A DNA stretch of 64,000 nt from Apoderus coryli (lineage: Eukaryota; Arthropoda; Insecta; Coleoptera; Attelabidae), in the NCBI GenBank assembly GCA_911728435.2, contig OU452212.1, positions 1,308,563 through 1,372,562 of the forward strand, given 5' to 3'. Both the position numbers and the translations under genes were made by a program. The notes below the pieces were generated by a model. The model was not told the origin of the DNA. It did no database searches and saw only the letters and a list, made by a program, of their open reading frames with translations. Below, piece after piece: positions 19,733-30,259 of the stretch. Position 1 is the stretch's first letter. Every line of letters starts with the position of its first letter.

Positions 19733-22432
19733 TGCCCCAACTAGCAATTCGACATTCTTAAAGAACTAATATATTTTATAATTATTTTATTGCCGCTTGG
19801 TAAAAACTTTTTTGTTTTTTAAAGGTTCGTTTGGTGATAAAACTGCTGTGTTAAACTTTTCTGTGAGAAAAACTGTTTTAAGAACGTTTTTACAGCAAAA
19901 TAATAAAATAGTTATAAAATATGATATCGTAACAGTTTTATAAACGTTTATAAAATATTTTTTATAGGACGAATTTGTTCCGAATGATAATTGGTTTTAA
20001 AAGCATTTTGTAAAAGTACTAGTCTGGATTAACTTGTTCCTTTAAAAACAATTATAAAATTATTCTGTTAAAGTACGTTTCGTAATAATAAAATAGTTTT
20101 TTTATTGTCGTTATTAAGAGCGATTTGTTTGCTGCAGCAAATTTGTGCGCAAATTAATAATTACAAAATTGTTTTTTAGTTATTTTATTAAAAACAATAA
20201 AAAAATAAATATGTTGCCAATGCAAATTTTATAAAATTAAAATGCTGTCATATACATTACCTAGAACTAATATATAACATAGTCTTATTTATTTTCAACT
20301 GATATTTATTGTTATATCATACACAGGTTTAAAATGTCCAAACGAAAAGCAGTTGTGCATTTAATAGAAAATTAATTACAATATTATAAATTATCAAAGG
20401 GAAAACATTAGTGACTATAATAAAGAGTAGCAAACTGTAATGGAATCTAATCAAATTAATGACAATTTATAAGACATCAAATATTTTGAAGACTGACAAA
20501 TTCTCAGGAGGAATTATTACTAGATGGTGAGCGGGTAGCCGAAATAGAGAATTGGTGATCAATATCATGCTTCAAGCACAAGTGAGCTAGAAAAATATGC
20601 AAAACTAAGAGAAAACATGCGAACATGGGCAGTATCAAATAATGTTCCGCATTTTTCCCAAAAGAAGCTTTTTGCTATACTCAATAAACACATGCCATAT
20701 TTTCTACCTCAAGATCCTCGAACTCTCTTAAAGACACTCAACAAACCGTTTTAATAACGGCAGTTATAAGTTATAACATACATAACATAAACAAAGGGCT
20801 CAATTTAGGTTATGTTTAAATTACTCCCGTAAAAGCTAATAAGGGAGTAACTATAAAAGCATTTTGTTTTATAAGAACCCATCAAAAGCTTTTATAAAAC
20901 ATATGTTAAAGTTTGTTTTGTAAAACTCTGTTTACTATTTTATTATTATTCCAATATTGAGACGATGCGACACACGGCGGCGACTCAGACAAGCATCAAA
21001 GTATCAAGCACGAATACTTCAAGTAGACAGGACTAGACTTGATTAATTTCTATACATTTTATCTTATATATTTTTTGCAGCACCTTTTAATTAAATTTTG
21101 ATTTTTTAGAGCATTTATCTCCAAGCTTGTTTTAGTTTGTTTTACTATTAATTTATTTTAAATGAACGGCAAACGATTACTAAATACATAAAACTTCAAG
21201 AAAAATACTTGTAATTAGCGTCATTATTCATTATCAAGCTTAGTGAAATATATTTTTTTTACTCCATAACTGGTTTATAAAACATTCTTCACGTTTACAT
21301 AAAACATAGGTACCTATAGTACGACACAGTTAATATACGCTTTTAAATGGGCTATCCATATAAAAGTGTATCATTCTTAACTGTGTCGTACTATACCAAC
21401 TTATATTTTGGCTAGTATCCATATTCTGATAGATATAAAAGAATCATATCATTCTTCTGCTATCAAAGGGGTTTCAGGTAATATTAATTTTATATTACAT
21501 TTTATTTGCACTTAAAATATTATGAGATTTATGTTTTTTTAACGAATACGCCCCTGTATAAAACAATTCTGCAGTTATTTTGTAATAGCTGTCTAAAGAG
21601 CATACTCGTCTGGGTTGAGATAATTTTGTTTTATAAGCATCGTATAAGGAAGAAGCCATTTTTGGTTTCTTTAAATTGTTAGCCATGTTGACCAAACTTT
21701 TAAAATTAATATTTTTTATAATTTGTAAAATTATCTTAGCTAATAAGGTATACAGAATCAGTCATTACATAATGAAGGATCTCCCAAAAGATTATTTTCA
21801 ACAATAAGTGACAATAAAAATTTTTTTTTATATAATTTATAAAATCTAAATTCATTAATTTACATAATTCGCGAGGCGCATTAAAATTTTAGTAATAATA
21901 TACAATATATTTAACAGTAAATTTTGTTTCGCAGCCAAATCTGCTCATGGATGAATTTTATCTGACTTATTTTATTATTCATTATTGGGTAGGTATTATA
22001 GCGTTTTATATTATTTTTACCTCCATGATTGTTCAGATTTTATTAATGTGTACCAACAACAATGCATAATAATTATAAAATAATTTTGTGTAAAAAGATA
22101 TTTTAAAAAACGTTTATATCCTTTAACAGTTTTATAGTAGTTCTACAAATATGTCGTTTTGTTCTAGAGCTATAATAAAACTGTTTTATAACAGTTTTAT
22201 TTGATTTTTATTAGATATTTATAAACGTTCTAAAAACTATTGTATAATAGCAACAAGCAACATTTATAGAACCGTTAACGAGTCGATTTGTTTTATAAAT
22301 CTGCGCCTTTTTCGTGTTTATAAGGCGCGTAAGAACGTTGTGAAAATGTTTATAAAACAATGGGTGTTTTATAAAATATATTTTATAAACGTTCTTACAG
22401 CAATTAAAAAAGTTAAATTGTTAGTTGGGGCA
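19733..22432. mobile_element. DNA transposon with TIRs and subterminal repeats (2.7 kb)
   Basis: The left end 'tgccccaactagcaatt' (19733-19749) is the inverted match of the right end 'aattgttagttggggca' (22416-22432), with one mismatch. The first and last several hundred bases are full of variants of 'ttttataaacgttctta' on both strands, a subterminal-repeat architecture. The centre holds only scraps of coding sequence (see 20331-20750). I could not see a target-site duplication. Likely a non-autonomous or decayed member of a cut-and-paste superfamily that I cannot name. Confidence 0.7.
20331..20755 (+). pseudogene. Transposon ORF remnant
   Basis: A short frame starting 'MSKRKAVVHLIEN' stops early. 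Further on, about 20590-20753 reads 'YAKLRENMRTWAVSNN', 'VPHFSQKKLFAILNKHM' and 'PYFLPQDPRTLLKTLNK'. The pattern W-A-x-x-N..L-x-x-IL..LP-x-D-x-RTLL-x-T resembles the N-terminal module of transposase-like insect and cnidarian proteins. It sits in the middle of the TIR element and is probably what is left of its protein. Confidence 0.45.
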
Positions 22433-22449
22433 CTATTATCCAAACTTTC

Positions 22450-23090
22450 CATCCCTTAACTACGGAATGTTTACAAGTTGTCGGGGTTTACCAAGTCATT
22501 GGGATGAAAAATTCTGATTGCTTTCATTTTTTTTTAATAAACTAATGGAGTTGTAGGAGCAAGATAGTTGTAGTTGACTCAGATTGCACGCGGTTTCCCA
22601 CTGTATCTCAAGCTAGTGTGTGCCCTCTACTCTTTTCTGGTGGCTAAGTAATATAGTCCTGCGTACTAAGAGCAATTTAAATTGAAGATGCCCTATTAAT
22701 CGAAACATCTGCTGGCAAAAGAGATTAACCTGATATTATACGTTGATTTCATTATATCTGGGTTGCCTGCAAAAGGAAAGGAGGAGCGAAACTTTTTACA
22801 TATGTCGACGCTATTTTTTTTAAAAGAAAAGTATCTACGAGTAATTGGGAAATTACCGATAGTAGAGTTGGTATTCACTCCGAGACAAAACCCATACAAG
22901 ATTTGCTGAAATTTCCTTCATTTTTCAATTCTATAACCTTCCAACTACCCCTGTATACCAATAAAGTCTAAGTCTATCTATTAAATTAACTTACTAAATT
23001 ATTTATTGTGATACAAGTTAAATATTTTACTGATTAAAAATAAATTTATTTATAAAAAATAAAAGAAAATATAATAATAATATTATTTAA
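22450..23090. other. AT-rich intergenic sequence
   Basis: No convincing coding, RNA or repeat structure seen. The stretch 22980-23097 is extremely AT-rich and lies just past the stop of the minus-strand gene ending at 23098. Confidence 0.4.
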
Positions 23091-23097
23091 AAATTAT

Positions 23098-24548
23098 TTA
23101 TTTCTTCATATCCTCTGAATACCTTGAAGATATTGCCTGGGACACCGACAACATGGGATGCGTTACTGGCAAGTCAGTTTTAGCTAGCCGTACACCTTTT
23201 GGCAACATTGGACGGTAGCCAGCGTAATGTGGTAGACATTTGTCATGCGGTAGTCGTAGTTTGTCTTCGAAGATTAAGTGTGATATTTGCTCTTTGGTCT
23301 CGATGGGTACAACTCCTGCAATGGGATTTACACAAGCGCCACAACTGTAACAGAACATACTTTACATTGAAGACTAACTTAGTAGGGAAAATCTTCAAAC
23401 GTCAATCATGCTAGTCTCTGTCGAGCTTTGATTAAAACTAAGTTAAAGTTTTCTTTTCCTATTGGTCGACAGTTTGGTTGTATTAATTTACGGTAATGAC
23501 CTCTCGCTAGACTTATGAATAGGAACCATCGTTCTGGAAATTCACTAGTTCTTAGAGCCAGATTACAGCGTGGCCAATGGCGCCGCCAACACGCCGATGC
23601 AGTCTCAGCAGAAAAGATGGCAATCCATCAGGGCCCGCCGTCATTGTATTCTAAAGTTTCTTACCAGCATCAAGAATTTCATCTTCAGTAATACTTGGAA
23701 TAATTGATATGTGAGTATGTGCTACATTGGTGTCAGTAATAACCGCAGATCCATCTGACCACCAAAAAACGCTCTCGAAGAAATCCGCGAAACACTCGAC
23801 TATGGGGTTTATCTTTTTAATGATAGTAGAAGTAAACCATACCGGAAATTTGCGTTTAAAATTTGTAAAGCTTGGAACATGATCGTTAAAGACAATAAAA
23901 AGGATGTCGTAGAAACTCTACCATCGAATTGACGTTAACCTCAAAACCAATCAGACAGAAGCAGATGACGAATTGTTGTCTTTGTTTTATTACATTGCAC
24001 TCACCTCATTGAATGGACTACGTCGTCAAATTATATTTATTTACTATGGAGTCCCATAAAACATAACTACTTACACTACAGGAGGATCTTTATGTATCCA
24101 AAACGATCTGGTTGGATCTGAATCGCCTCTCAACTGATTATCTTCCCATTCTCTCCCGAGAGCTGTAAATCTGCTGTCTAGTGGTTTATGCAAATCAACT
24201 TGATACTTTACCTAAAGCAGAATTTATAGTTTTAGTTTTTAGAACAGAAAATACTCATCACTAACTTCAAAAAGACAACTGGTTTTTACAGAAATTCTTA
24301 CATTTGTAGAAACCCACCTTGTCAACGTTAGCCGATTGCTTACGCTCAATATTCGGTACAACTCTTTTAAAGTTAGCGGTAGCTTCTTTTTCTGCTTTCC
24401 GCCATTCTGTTGTATACATGAATTCGCACAAAAGCTCTCGCATTTTAGGATCAGGAACGTCATCCATACTAACTGAGGGTGTCATGTATATTCGTGGACG
24501 AGTCCTGATGGCTTCCTCTTTCTGCCTAATACCAGCAGCAGAAGGCAC
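23098..24548 (-). CDS. Uncharacterised three-exon gene (5' end not found)
   Basis: Three minus-strand exons join in phase: about 24548-24318 (donor AAG|GTGGGT), 24211-24075 (acceptor TTTAG, donor GT|GTAAGT) and 23344-23098 (acceptor TTACAG, stop TAA). The product, about 200 residues as seen, contains 'RPRIYMTPSVSMDDVPDP', 'FMYTTEWRKAEKEA', 'LGREWEDNQLRGDSDPTR' and 'CLPHYAGYRPMLPKGVRL'. The first exon has no clear ATG and may continue an upstream exon, possibly 27629-27318. The PHYxGYxP-like motif and the short basic/proline-rich segments recall proteins of cilia and sperm-tail microtubules, but this is a weak impression and no family is recognised. Intron 2 has been invaded by a LINE relic. 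Confidence 0.6.
23630..23870 (-). pseudogene. Non-LTR reverse transcriptase relic inside an intron
   Basis: Minus-strand translation reads 'RKFPVWFTSTIIKKI', then 'VECFADFFESVFW' and 'ISIIPSITEDEILDAGKKL'. This is the linker leading into the RT fingers of a LINE ORF2, apparently with an internal deletion that joins the two parts. It lies between the second and third exons of the unknown gene, on the same strand. Confidence 0.65.
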
Positions 24549-24599
24549 CTTTATTATAATGATTTCCTTATTACATTATTAAATCCAAAATATGAGACA

Positions 24600-25370
24600 C
24601 GAATCTAGAATTGGTGAGACGAGGTGTTAGACAGGGATGTGTCCTGTCCCCTCTTTAATATATATACTCGGAGGCACTGGAGAGTGTGAAAGAGGGCATT
24701 AAAATCAACGGCACCCTATTAACAATATACCTACGATTCGCTGACGATACGGTTGTGGTCGCCGACAGCCTCCCACATCTCCAGAATATGATGGACATCA
24801 TCTTTGAACATAGCACACAGTATGGTCAGAAATGAACGTTGCCAGAACCTTGGTGGTTGTCAATCAGATCAAGGCTAAAACAGGCCAGAAGTACATTCAT
24901 CTCCATGAAAAACCTCTTCACTAGTAGAGACCTAAACCTACAGCTCCGCATACGTATATTGCGTTGCTATATCTTCCCAGTGCTAATCTATGTCTCCGAG
25001 AGCTGGACAGTCTGCCAATCAATGGAGGGCCGCATTGACGTTTTTGAGGTGTACTTGTATCGCCGTATACTGCGTATATCCTGGGTAACCAACGAGGAAG
25101 TAAAGAGCTGCTAACAGCAATCAAATAACGAAAGCACCAATAGATAGGGCACATTATGAGGGAGGAGCGATACGAGCTCCTCCGACTCGTCATTGAAGGA
25201 AAGATCGAGGGCAAACGATCTGTGGGCAGACGGCAGACCTCATGGGTAAAGGACCTGCGTCGATGGTTGTGACGGACATCTATAGAGATTTTCAGAGATG
25301 CAGTTGCACGCACCATTATAGCCAGTTGCATCGCCAACCTTCGTGGGAAGATGGCGTCCTAAGAAGAAGA
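24600..25370 (+). pseudogene. Non-LTR endonuclease-reverse transcriptase relic, 3' half
   Basis: The plus strand reads 'VRRGVRQGCVLSPLFN' (motif B), 'YLRFADDTVVVADSLPHL' (motif C), then 'RSRLKQARSTFISMKNLF', 'LRIRILRCYIFPVLIY' and 'RRILRISWVTNEEV'. This is the familiar C-terminal half of an insect LINE of the kind often annotated endonuclease-reverse transcriptase. Stops and frame changes after 24835 and 25110 show decay. Confidence 0.85.
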
Positions 25371-25429
25371 AGCTAGAATTGGGTGGGATGAGAAAAGAAA
25401 CAAGCACAGACAGAAATTAAGAGATTTGT

Positions 25430-27340
25430 AGTGTTTAGTAACAAATCCAAGTGACCAATACTGATCTCTTTTTCCACCCCTCCTCCCAGCTTCAACACAA
25501 CTCATGGACCTGATCCCATCTTTAAAACTCACCTATTAGATACAAATAAGTGGAGATGCTCAACCGCAAATGGATGATTGTAAAGTTAAACAAGTTGCTG
25601 ATTTTTTAACTGAATTTGTAAGTTAATTATTAGTATTTCAGCTTCAAAACACCTCATTACCCAACAATCCTCAATCTATAAAACCGAAATACATATTAGT
25701 GGAGATTTCCATTCCTAAATCGATTTCTGCGCAGATTTTTTTAACTCAACTTATAAATTAATTATTTAGTATATCAGCTTCAAAATACTTATCCCATCCT
25801 TGATCTCTCTTGCATTGAAAGCAAAGAGCGCGGGATAATACTATAGTTGGTCTCTTTTCCTGCTCCTCCTCCCAGCTTCAAAACAACTCACGGCCCTGAT
25901 CCCATCTTTAAAACTCACCTATTAGATACAAATAAGTGGAGATGCTCTACCGCAAATGGATGATTCTAAAGTTAAACAAGTTGCTGATTTTTTAACTGAA
26001 TTTGTAAGTGAATTATTAGGATTTCAGCTTCAAAACACCTCATTACCCAACAATCCGCAATCTTTAAAACCTAAATACATACTAGTGGAGATTTCCATTC
26101 CTAAATCGATGTGTGCGCAGATTTTTTTAACTCAACTTATAAATGAATGATTTAGTATATCATCTTCAAAACACTTATCCTATCCTTGCTCTCTCTTGCA
26201 TTAAAAGGAAAGAGCGCGGTATAATACTATAGTTGGTCTCTTCTCCCGCTCCTCCTCCCAGCTTCAAAACAACTCACGGACCTGATCCCATCTTTAAAAC
26301 TCACCTATTAGATACAAATAAGTGGAGATGCTCTACCGCAAATGGATGATTCTAAAGTTAAACAAGTTGCTGATTTTTTAACTGAATTTGTAAGTGAATT
26401 ATTAGGCGTTCAGCTTCAAAACACCTCATTACCCAACAATCCTCAATCTTTAAAACCTAAATACATACTAGTGGCGATTTCCATTCCTAAATCGATGTGT
26501 GCGCAGATTTTTTTAACTCAACTTATAAATGAATGATTTAGTATATCATCTTCAAAACACTTATCCTATCCTTGCTCTCTCTTGCATTAAAAGGAAAGAG
26601 CGCGGTATAATACTATAGTTGGTCTCTTCTCCCGCTCCTCCTCCCAGCTTCAAAACAACTCACGGACCTGATCCCATCTTTAAAACTCACCTATTAGATA
26701 CAAATAAGTGGAGATGCTCTACCGCAAATGGATGATTCTAAAGTTAAACAAGTTGCTGATTTTTTAACTGAATTTGTAAGTGAATTATTAGGCGTTCAGC
26801 TTCAAAACACCTCATTACCCAACAATCCTCAATCTTTAAAACCTAAATACATACTAGTGGCGATTTCCATTCCTAAATCGATGTGTGCGCAGATTTTTTT
26901 AACTCAACTTATAAATGAATGATTTAGTATATCATCTTCAAAACACTTATCCTATCCTTGCTCTCTCTTGCATTAAAAGGAAAGAGCGCGGTATAATACT
27001 ATAGTTGGTCTCTTCTCCCGCTCCTCCTCCCAGCTTCAAAACAACTCACGGACCTGATCCCATCTTTAAAACTCACCTATTAGATACAAATAAGTGGAGA
27101 TGCTCTACCGCAAATGGATGATTCTAAAGTTAAACAAGTTGCTGATTTTTTAACTGAATTTGTAAGTGAATTATTAGGCTTTCAGCTTCAAAACACCTCA
27201 TTACCCAACAATCCTCAATCTTTAAAACCTAAATACATACTAGTGGCGATTTCCATTCCTAAATCGATGTGTGCGCAGATTTTTTTAACTCAACTTATAA
27301 ATTAATTATTTAGTAGATCAGATCCCATATCCTTGATTTT
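25430..27340. repeat. 386-bp higher-order tandem repeat (satellite), about five units
   Basis: The marker 'aaatggatgatt' starts units at 25570, 25956, 26342, 26728 and 27114, exactly 386 bp apart. Units 2-5 are nearly identical; the first is diverged and partly truncated. Each unit is composite: segment A1 from 'cagcttcaaaacacc' (26025), a truncated A2 from 'cttcaaaacactta' (about 26163) and segment B from 'cagcttcaaaacaac' (26259). A1 and B are diverged copies of the 169-bp monomer at 62801-64000, sharing 'cagcttcaaaa', 'tagtggagat' and 'ttttttaact'. A 63-64 codon ORF in each late unit is most simply a by-product of unit identity. Confidence 0.93.
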
Positions 27341-27629
27341 TAAAAGCCTCTTTTACCAATTTCTCAAATGGCTTTCTCGGATCCTCATGGAGTATTGGTT
27401 TCGGTCGCCACAGTAAATTAAATGGTATATGAACATCCTCTTTCCATTTAGAGAAACTTTCGTGGTCTTCAAACCGCTTTTCCGGTGGTGGTGGAGATAA
27501 AGTTTCCATGCGATCCCGTTCAAAGTGGTACGTTAAGCGTTTATGTCCACAATACGGTTTGAAATCGTTTTGATATGTAGTTTTTTCACTGAAGGCATCG
27601 AGCTCTATATCCTCGTTGTAACAGTGCAT
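27318..27629 (-). CDS. Uncharacterised small protein or first exon (103 aa)
   Basis: The ORF begins with ATG at 27629 and encodes 'DAFSEKTTYQNDFKPYCGHK', 'SPPPPEKRFEDHESFSKW' and 'LLWRPKPILHEDPRKPF', ending 'KNQGYGI'. The composition is charged and proline-rich, and clearly protein-like. No domain recognised; 'TTYQNDF' recalls short motifs of ciliary microtubule-associated proteins, with low confidence. The last codons overlap sequence that resembles the adjoining satellite, and no GT donor is visible near the end. The original 3' end or splice donor may therefore have been replaced. It could be exon 1 of the gene at 24548-23098, with the satellite in the intron. Confidence 0.5.
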   Translation of the reverse strand: MHCYNEDIELDAFSEKTTYQNDFKPYCGHKRLTYHFERDRMETLSPPPPEKRFEDHESFSKWKEDVHIPFNLLWRPKPILHEDPRKPFEKLVKEAFKNQGYGI

Positions 27630-27721
27630 GTTTGATTTGTTTGAAATTATAGAGTAAATTAATAAATTATTGAAAATATAAATAAATATAAAGAAACATA
27701 TTATTTAGAAAACAATTTAGT

Positions 27722-28146
27722 ATGTCAAAATATAGGTATAAGTACAACAATAATTGTCAAAAAATATACAAGAGGTTGTTACTTTTTCAATACAACTTGT
27801 ATTTGTTGCTGATGAAAACATATCTCCTCTGGTTATTGTTGATGCGTTTTCCAGATTCTTCCACAATGTTTATGTTGATTCGCGTCCCATCTTTGATGAT
27901 ATTATGCAGAATGCATATGCGGATACTGTTGATATTATTGATGTTACTATCGATGATGTTATCAACGATGAGGCATTCCGCTTCCGACCGGTAATCGGCG
28001 GGAATTGCACAATTTGCCCTAACCCGGAAACTTCGTCCCCTAAGAAACGCGTCAATCCATCTCAGATCTCCACGAAAACTGCTCGAGCTTCAATAGCAGT
28101 CGTGCAAACGGACCTTATCGAACCTTATCCAGGTACACCTCGGTAG
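27722..28146 (+). other. Open frame of unknown function next to a retrotransposon relic
   Basis: The frame from about 27754 reads 'NISPLVIVDAFSRFFHNVY', 'DDIMQNAYADTVDIIDVT', 'PVIGGNCTICPNPETSSP' and 'VVQTDLIEPYPGTPR'. The last part may already belong to the gypsy-like polyprotein that follows. The acidic middle part is not recognised. It could be a fragment of a host gene or of the retroelement. Confidence 0.3.
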
Positions 28147-28836
28147 GCTGTCCATTGTTATGCTGCTTGGTCCCTATATGTTAAGGCACTCCAGCAGAGC
28201 AGATATTAGAGTGGAGTGTTTGACTAAAGGGATTCTAAATAAGTCCAGATTAAGTTCATGCATGAACTTCGTACTCCTCTTCATGTTCACCATGATCTAC
28301 GTTCTGTTGTAAACAATGAAATCTTCATTCAAGAAATAACTCCATATTTACGAGTTGTATCTGATGTATTACAACGCACCCGAGATAATCATGAAATTCG
28401 ACAAGATTATTCAAAGAAAAATGCGGACAAAACTCGTCGTGAACCCGAAGCATTCGAAGTTGGAGATAAGGTGCTGGTGAAAACTCATTTTTTGAGCAAT
28501 GCATCCCAAGGGTTCTGCTCCAAGTTTGCGCCAAAACGGGACGGTCCCTAAGTCATTGATAAGAAGCTTTCTCCCACTACTTACCAATTTCGAAGTGCTC
28601 ATGCATTACACTAAACACTTATCATATTTCAGCTTCCTCTACCGTAGAACCTGTTCGGGCATTGAAGAAAAGAGGGCGACCGAAGGGTGAATGTGAAGTA
28701 ATTCTAATACTACAATTACTGAAACGTCAACAGGTCGACGCGTAAGAAGACCAAAAACATGCGATTGTCCTCCACCAACCAAACAAGGCGATAAAGTTGG
28801 ATCATTCCACGAGAGGGATGATTGATCCAAAGGGGG
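28080..28836 (+). pseudogene. Ty3/gypsy-like polyprotein relic (integrase C-terminal part)
   Basis: A frame at 28258-28551 contains 'HELRTPLHVHHDL' and 'FEVGDKVLVKTHFLSNAS', the integrase C-terminal motif (GDxVxxKxH..S....F..KFxPKxxGP). After a stop at the P-Y-x-I position the frame continues with 'KKLSPTTYQFRSAH' and 'PVRALKKRGRPKG'. Protease, RT and RNase H regions are absent. It ends at a purine tract, 'aaagggggagta' (about 28829-28840). Inactive. Confidence 0.75.
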
Positions 28837-28839
28837 AGT

Positions 28840-29000
28840 ATGTAACGCGCATGCTCGACTTAGTCGGTGGACGGTTGGTCTTATGTTTATTCAAAACTGA
28901 CTTCAATAATACAATGGTGGTAGAATAGTTTCAACACCTCCCAAAGCGTTAATTTTTATAATAAGTAATTGGAAAAACTAGGCAGAATAAATACACACAA
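28840..29000 (+). repeat. Probable 3' LTR of the gypsy-like relic
   Basis: Directly after the purine tract a segment starts TGTAACGCG and ends near 'aataaatacacacaaca', giving TG..CA ends and an AATAAA. No second LTR is present in the window, so the limits are a guess from position and terminal bases. Confidence 0.45.
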
Positions 29001-29066
29001 CATTTTAATGGATTATTTAAAATTCTTCTTCACCCTATATTTCCACATAATCACTTAAGTAAATAA

Positions 29067-30258
29067 TTAAATAGCTAGAGCATCATTTTGTAATTCATGA
29101 CTCAATTGCGTTTGCAGATTGGATAACTTCTCTTTGAGCATAGCAACACCCATAATGACGATATTTTCCGGCCGTAGTTGCCCGGCGGCTTCAACATTAA
29201 AAAAGAACTTGTTCGGCTTCAACTCCCAATTGTACGGGGCTTCAACTAGAAAATAAACCGTCACAAACAGAAAATAAGTGAATTCATTGGTTTTGCATTA
29301 TATAAATTATTTAAAATTTACTCGACTCACATTGGTTATCATCCAGTTCACTATATTCACTCTTAGGCCATTCATCCGGTTTTGGAAACAGCGTATGTCT
29401 CATGGAATTGTCTGGATCGTATTCGAAAGCTACACCACATGTAGGATTCCATTTAGCATGCTCTTTGCCAAATCCTTTCTTTGCATAAGCTCGTACTCTT
29501 AGTTCTTGGCCTAAAAAATTCTCATCTTAAACTACAAAATTCTTTACAATTAGATTTTAACTCTCCGTTACGAATAATCGTATTAAGTAGGTTCGTTTAA
29601 GTTTATCGAAAACTATAAGTACACACCTTTTCGTAATTTAATTATCAATATTTCATCAGTTTCCCCATAATCAGAGCTTTCGTCATCTCTGTGTTTGGAA
29701 GTAGCAGGAATTACCCGAGGATCACTCGACTTCAGATCAGCTGTGGTTACATGCCTTGTTTGGTCATCAGTGCATTTGACGTCTAGTGTAAACTCTACAC
29801 TGCATTCCTTACAGAAGTCTGTACAGATGCAATCCTGTGAATCAAATAGTTTCCCATAGTGCTTCATCTAACGGAAATCTGAAATCTTAAGACAGTTGCC
29901 ATTTTCTCTACTTACTCTAGGATATTGTAAACGTTGAACGACTTCATCAGACAGAAGCGGTATTAATCCAATTCTATGGGCTAGAAACTCGTCACTCAAC
30001 ACTGTAGAATTGGCTTCTAATTTCACCCAATCAATAGCTAAGGTTGGTGTTTCTGCGATTAAAACTCTACGAATACTGTTTGCGACACTAAAATAAACAT
30101 TTTAATACTTGCATAATATATTATCTTCCTCGGCAGACTTATATATTATACTATACTTGGGTACCTACATACCTAAGATCGGTATCCTCAATATAGAACT
30201 TAACATTTTCATCCGTTAAATCGGTTATGTGGACTGCTGGTTGATTAGCATATGGCAT
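29067..30258 (-). CDS. Polr2C (RPB3): DNA-directed RNA polymerase II subunit RPB3
   Basis: Complete gene in five exons: 30258-30173, 30087-29916, 29834-29627, 29510-29331 and 29245-29067 (stop TAA). The spliced CDS is 825 bp, or 274 residues; human RPB3 has 275. The start '[19 protein letters not shown]' is nearly invariant in the family. '[13 protein letters not shown]' and '[13 protein letters not shown]' belong to the alpha-like dimerisation domain. '[10 protein letters not shown]' keeps the four zinc-binding cysteines, and '[15 protein letters not shown]' is the C-terminal helix that pairs with RPB11. RPB3 and RPB11 form the alpha-like assembly platform of nuclear RNA polymerase II. All splice sites are GT-AG and all phases agree. 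No defect seen. Confidence 0.97.
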
Positions 30259-30259
30259 T

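Noticed and set aside
23199..23414. Plus-strand ORF over the last exon of the unknown gene
   Set aside because: Antisense shadow; the minus-strand frame has consistent splice phase with two other exons.
25956..27305. Four near-identical 63-64 codon ORFs (MDDSKVKQVADFL...) as a tandem gene family
   Set aside because: They repeat exactly with the 386-bp satellite unit, the related 169-bp monomer keeps no such frame, and the first unit breaks it. Open frame follows from unit identity.
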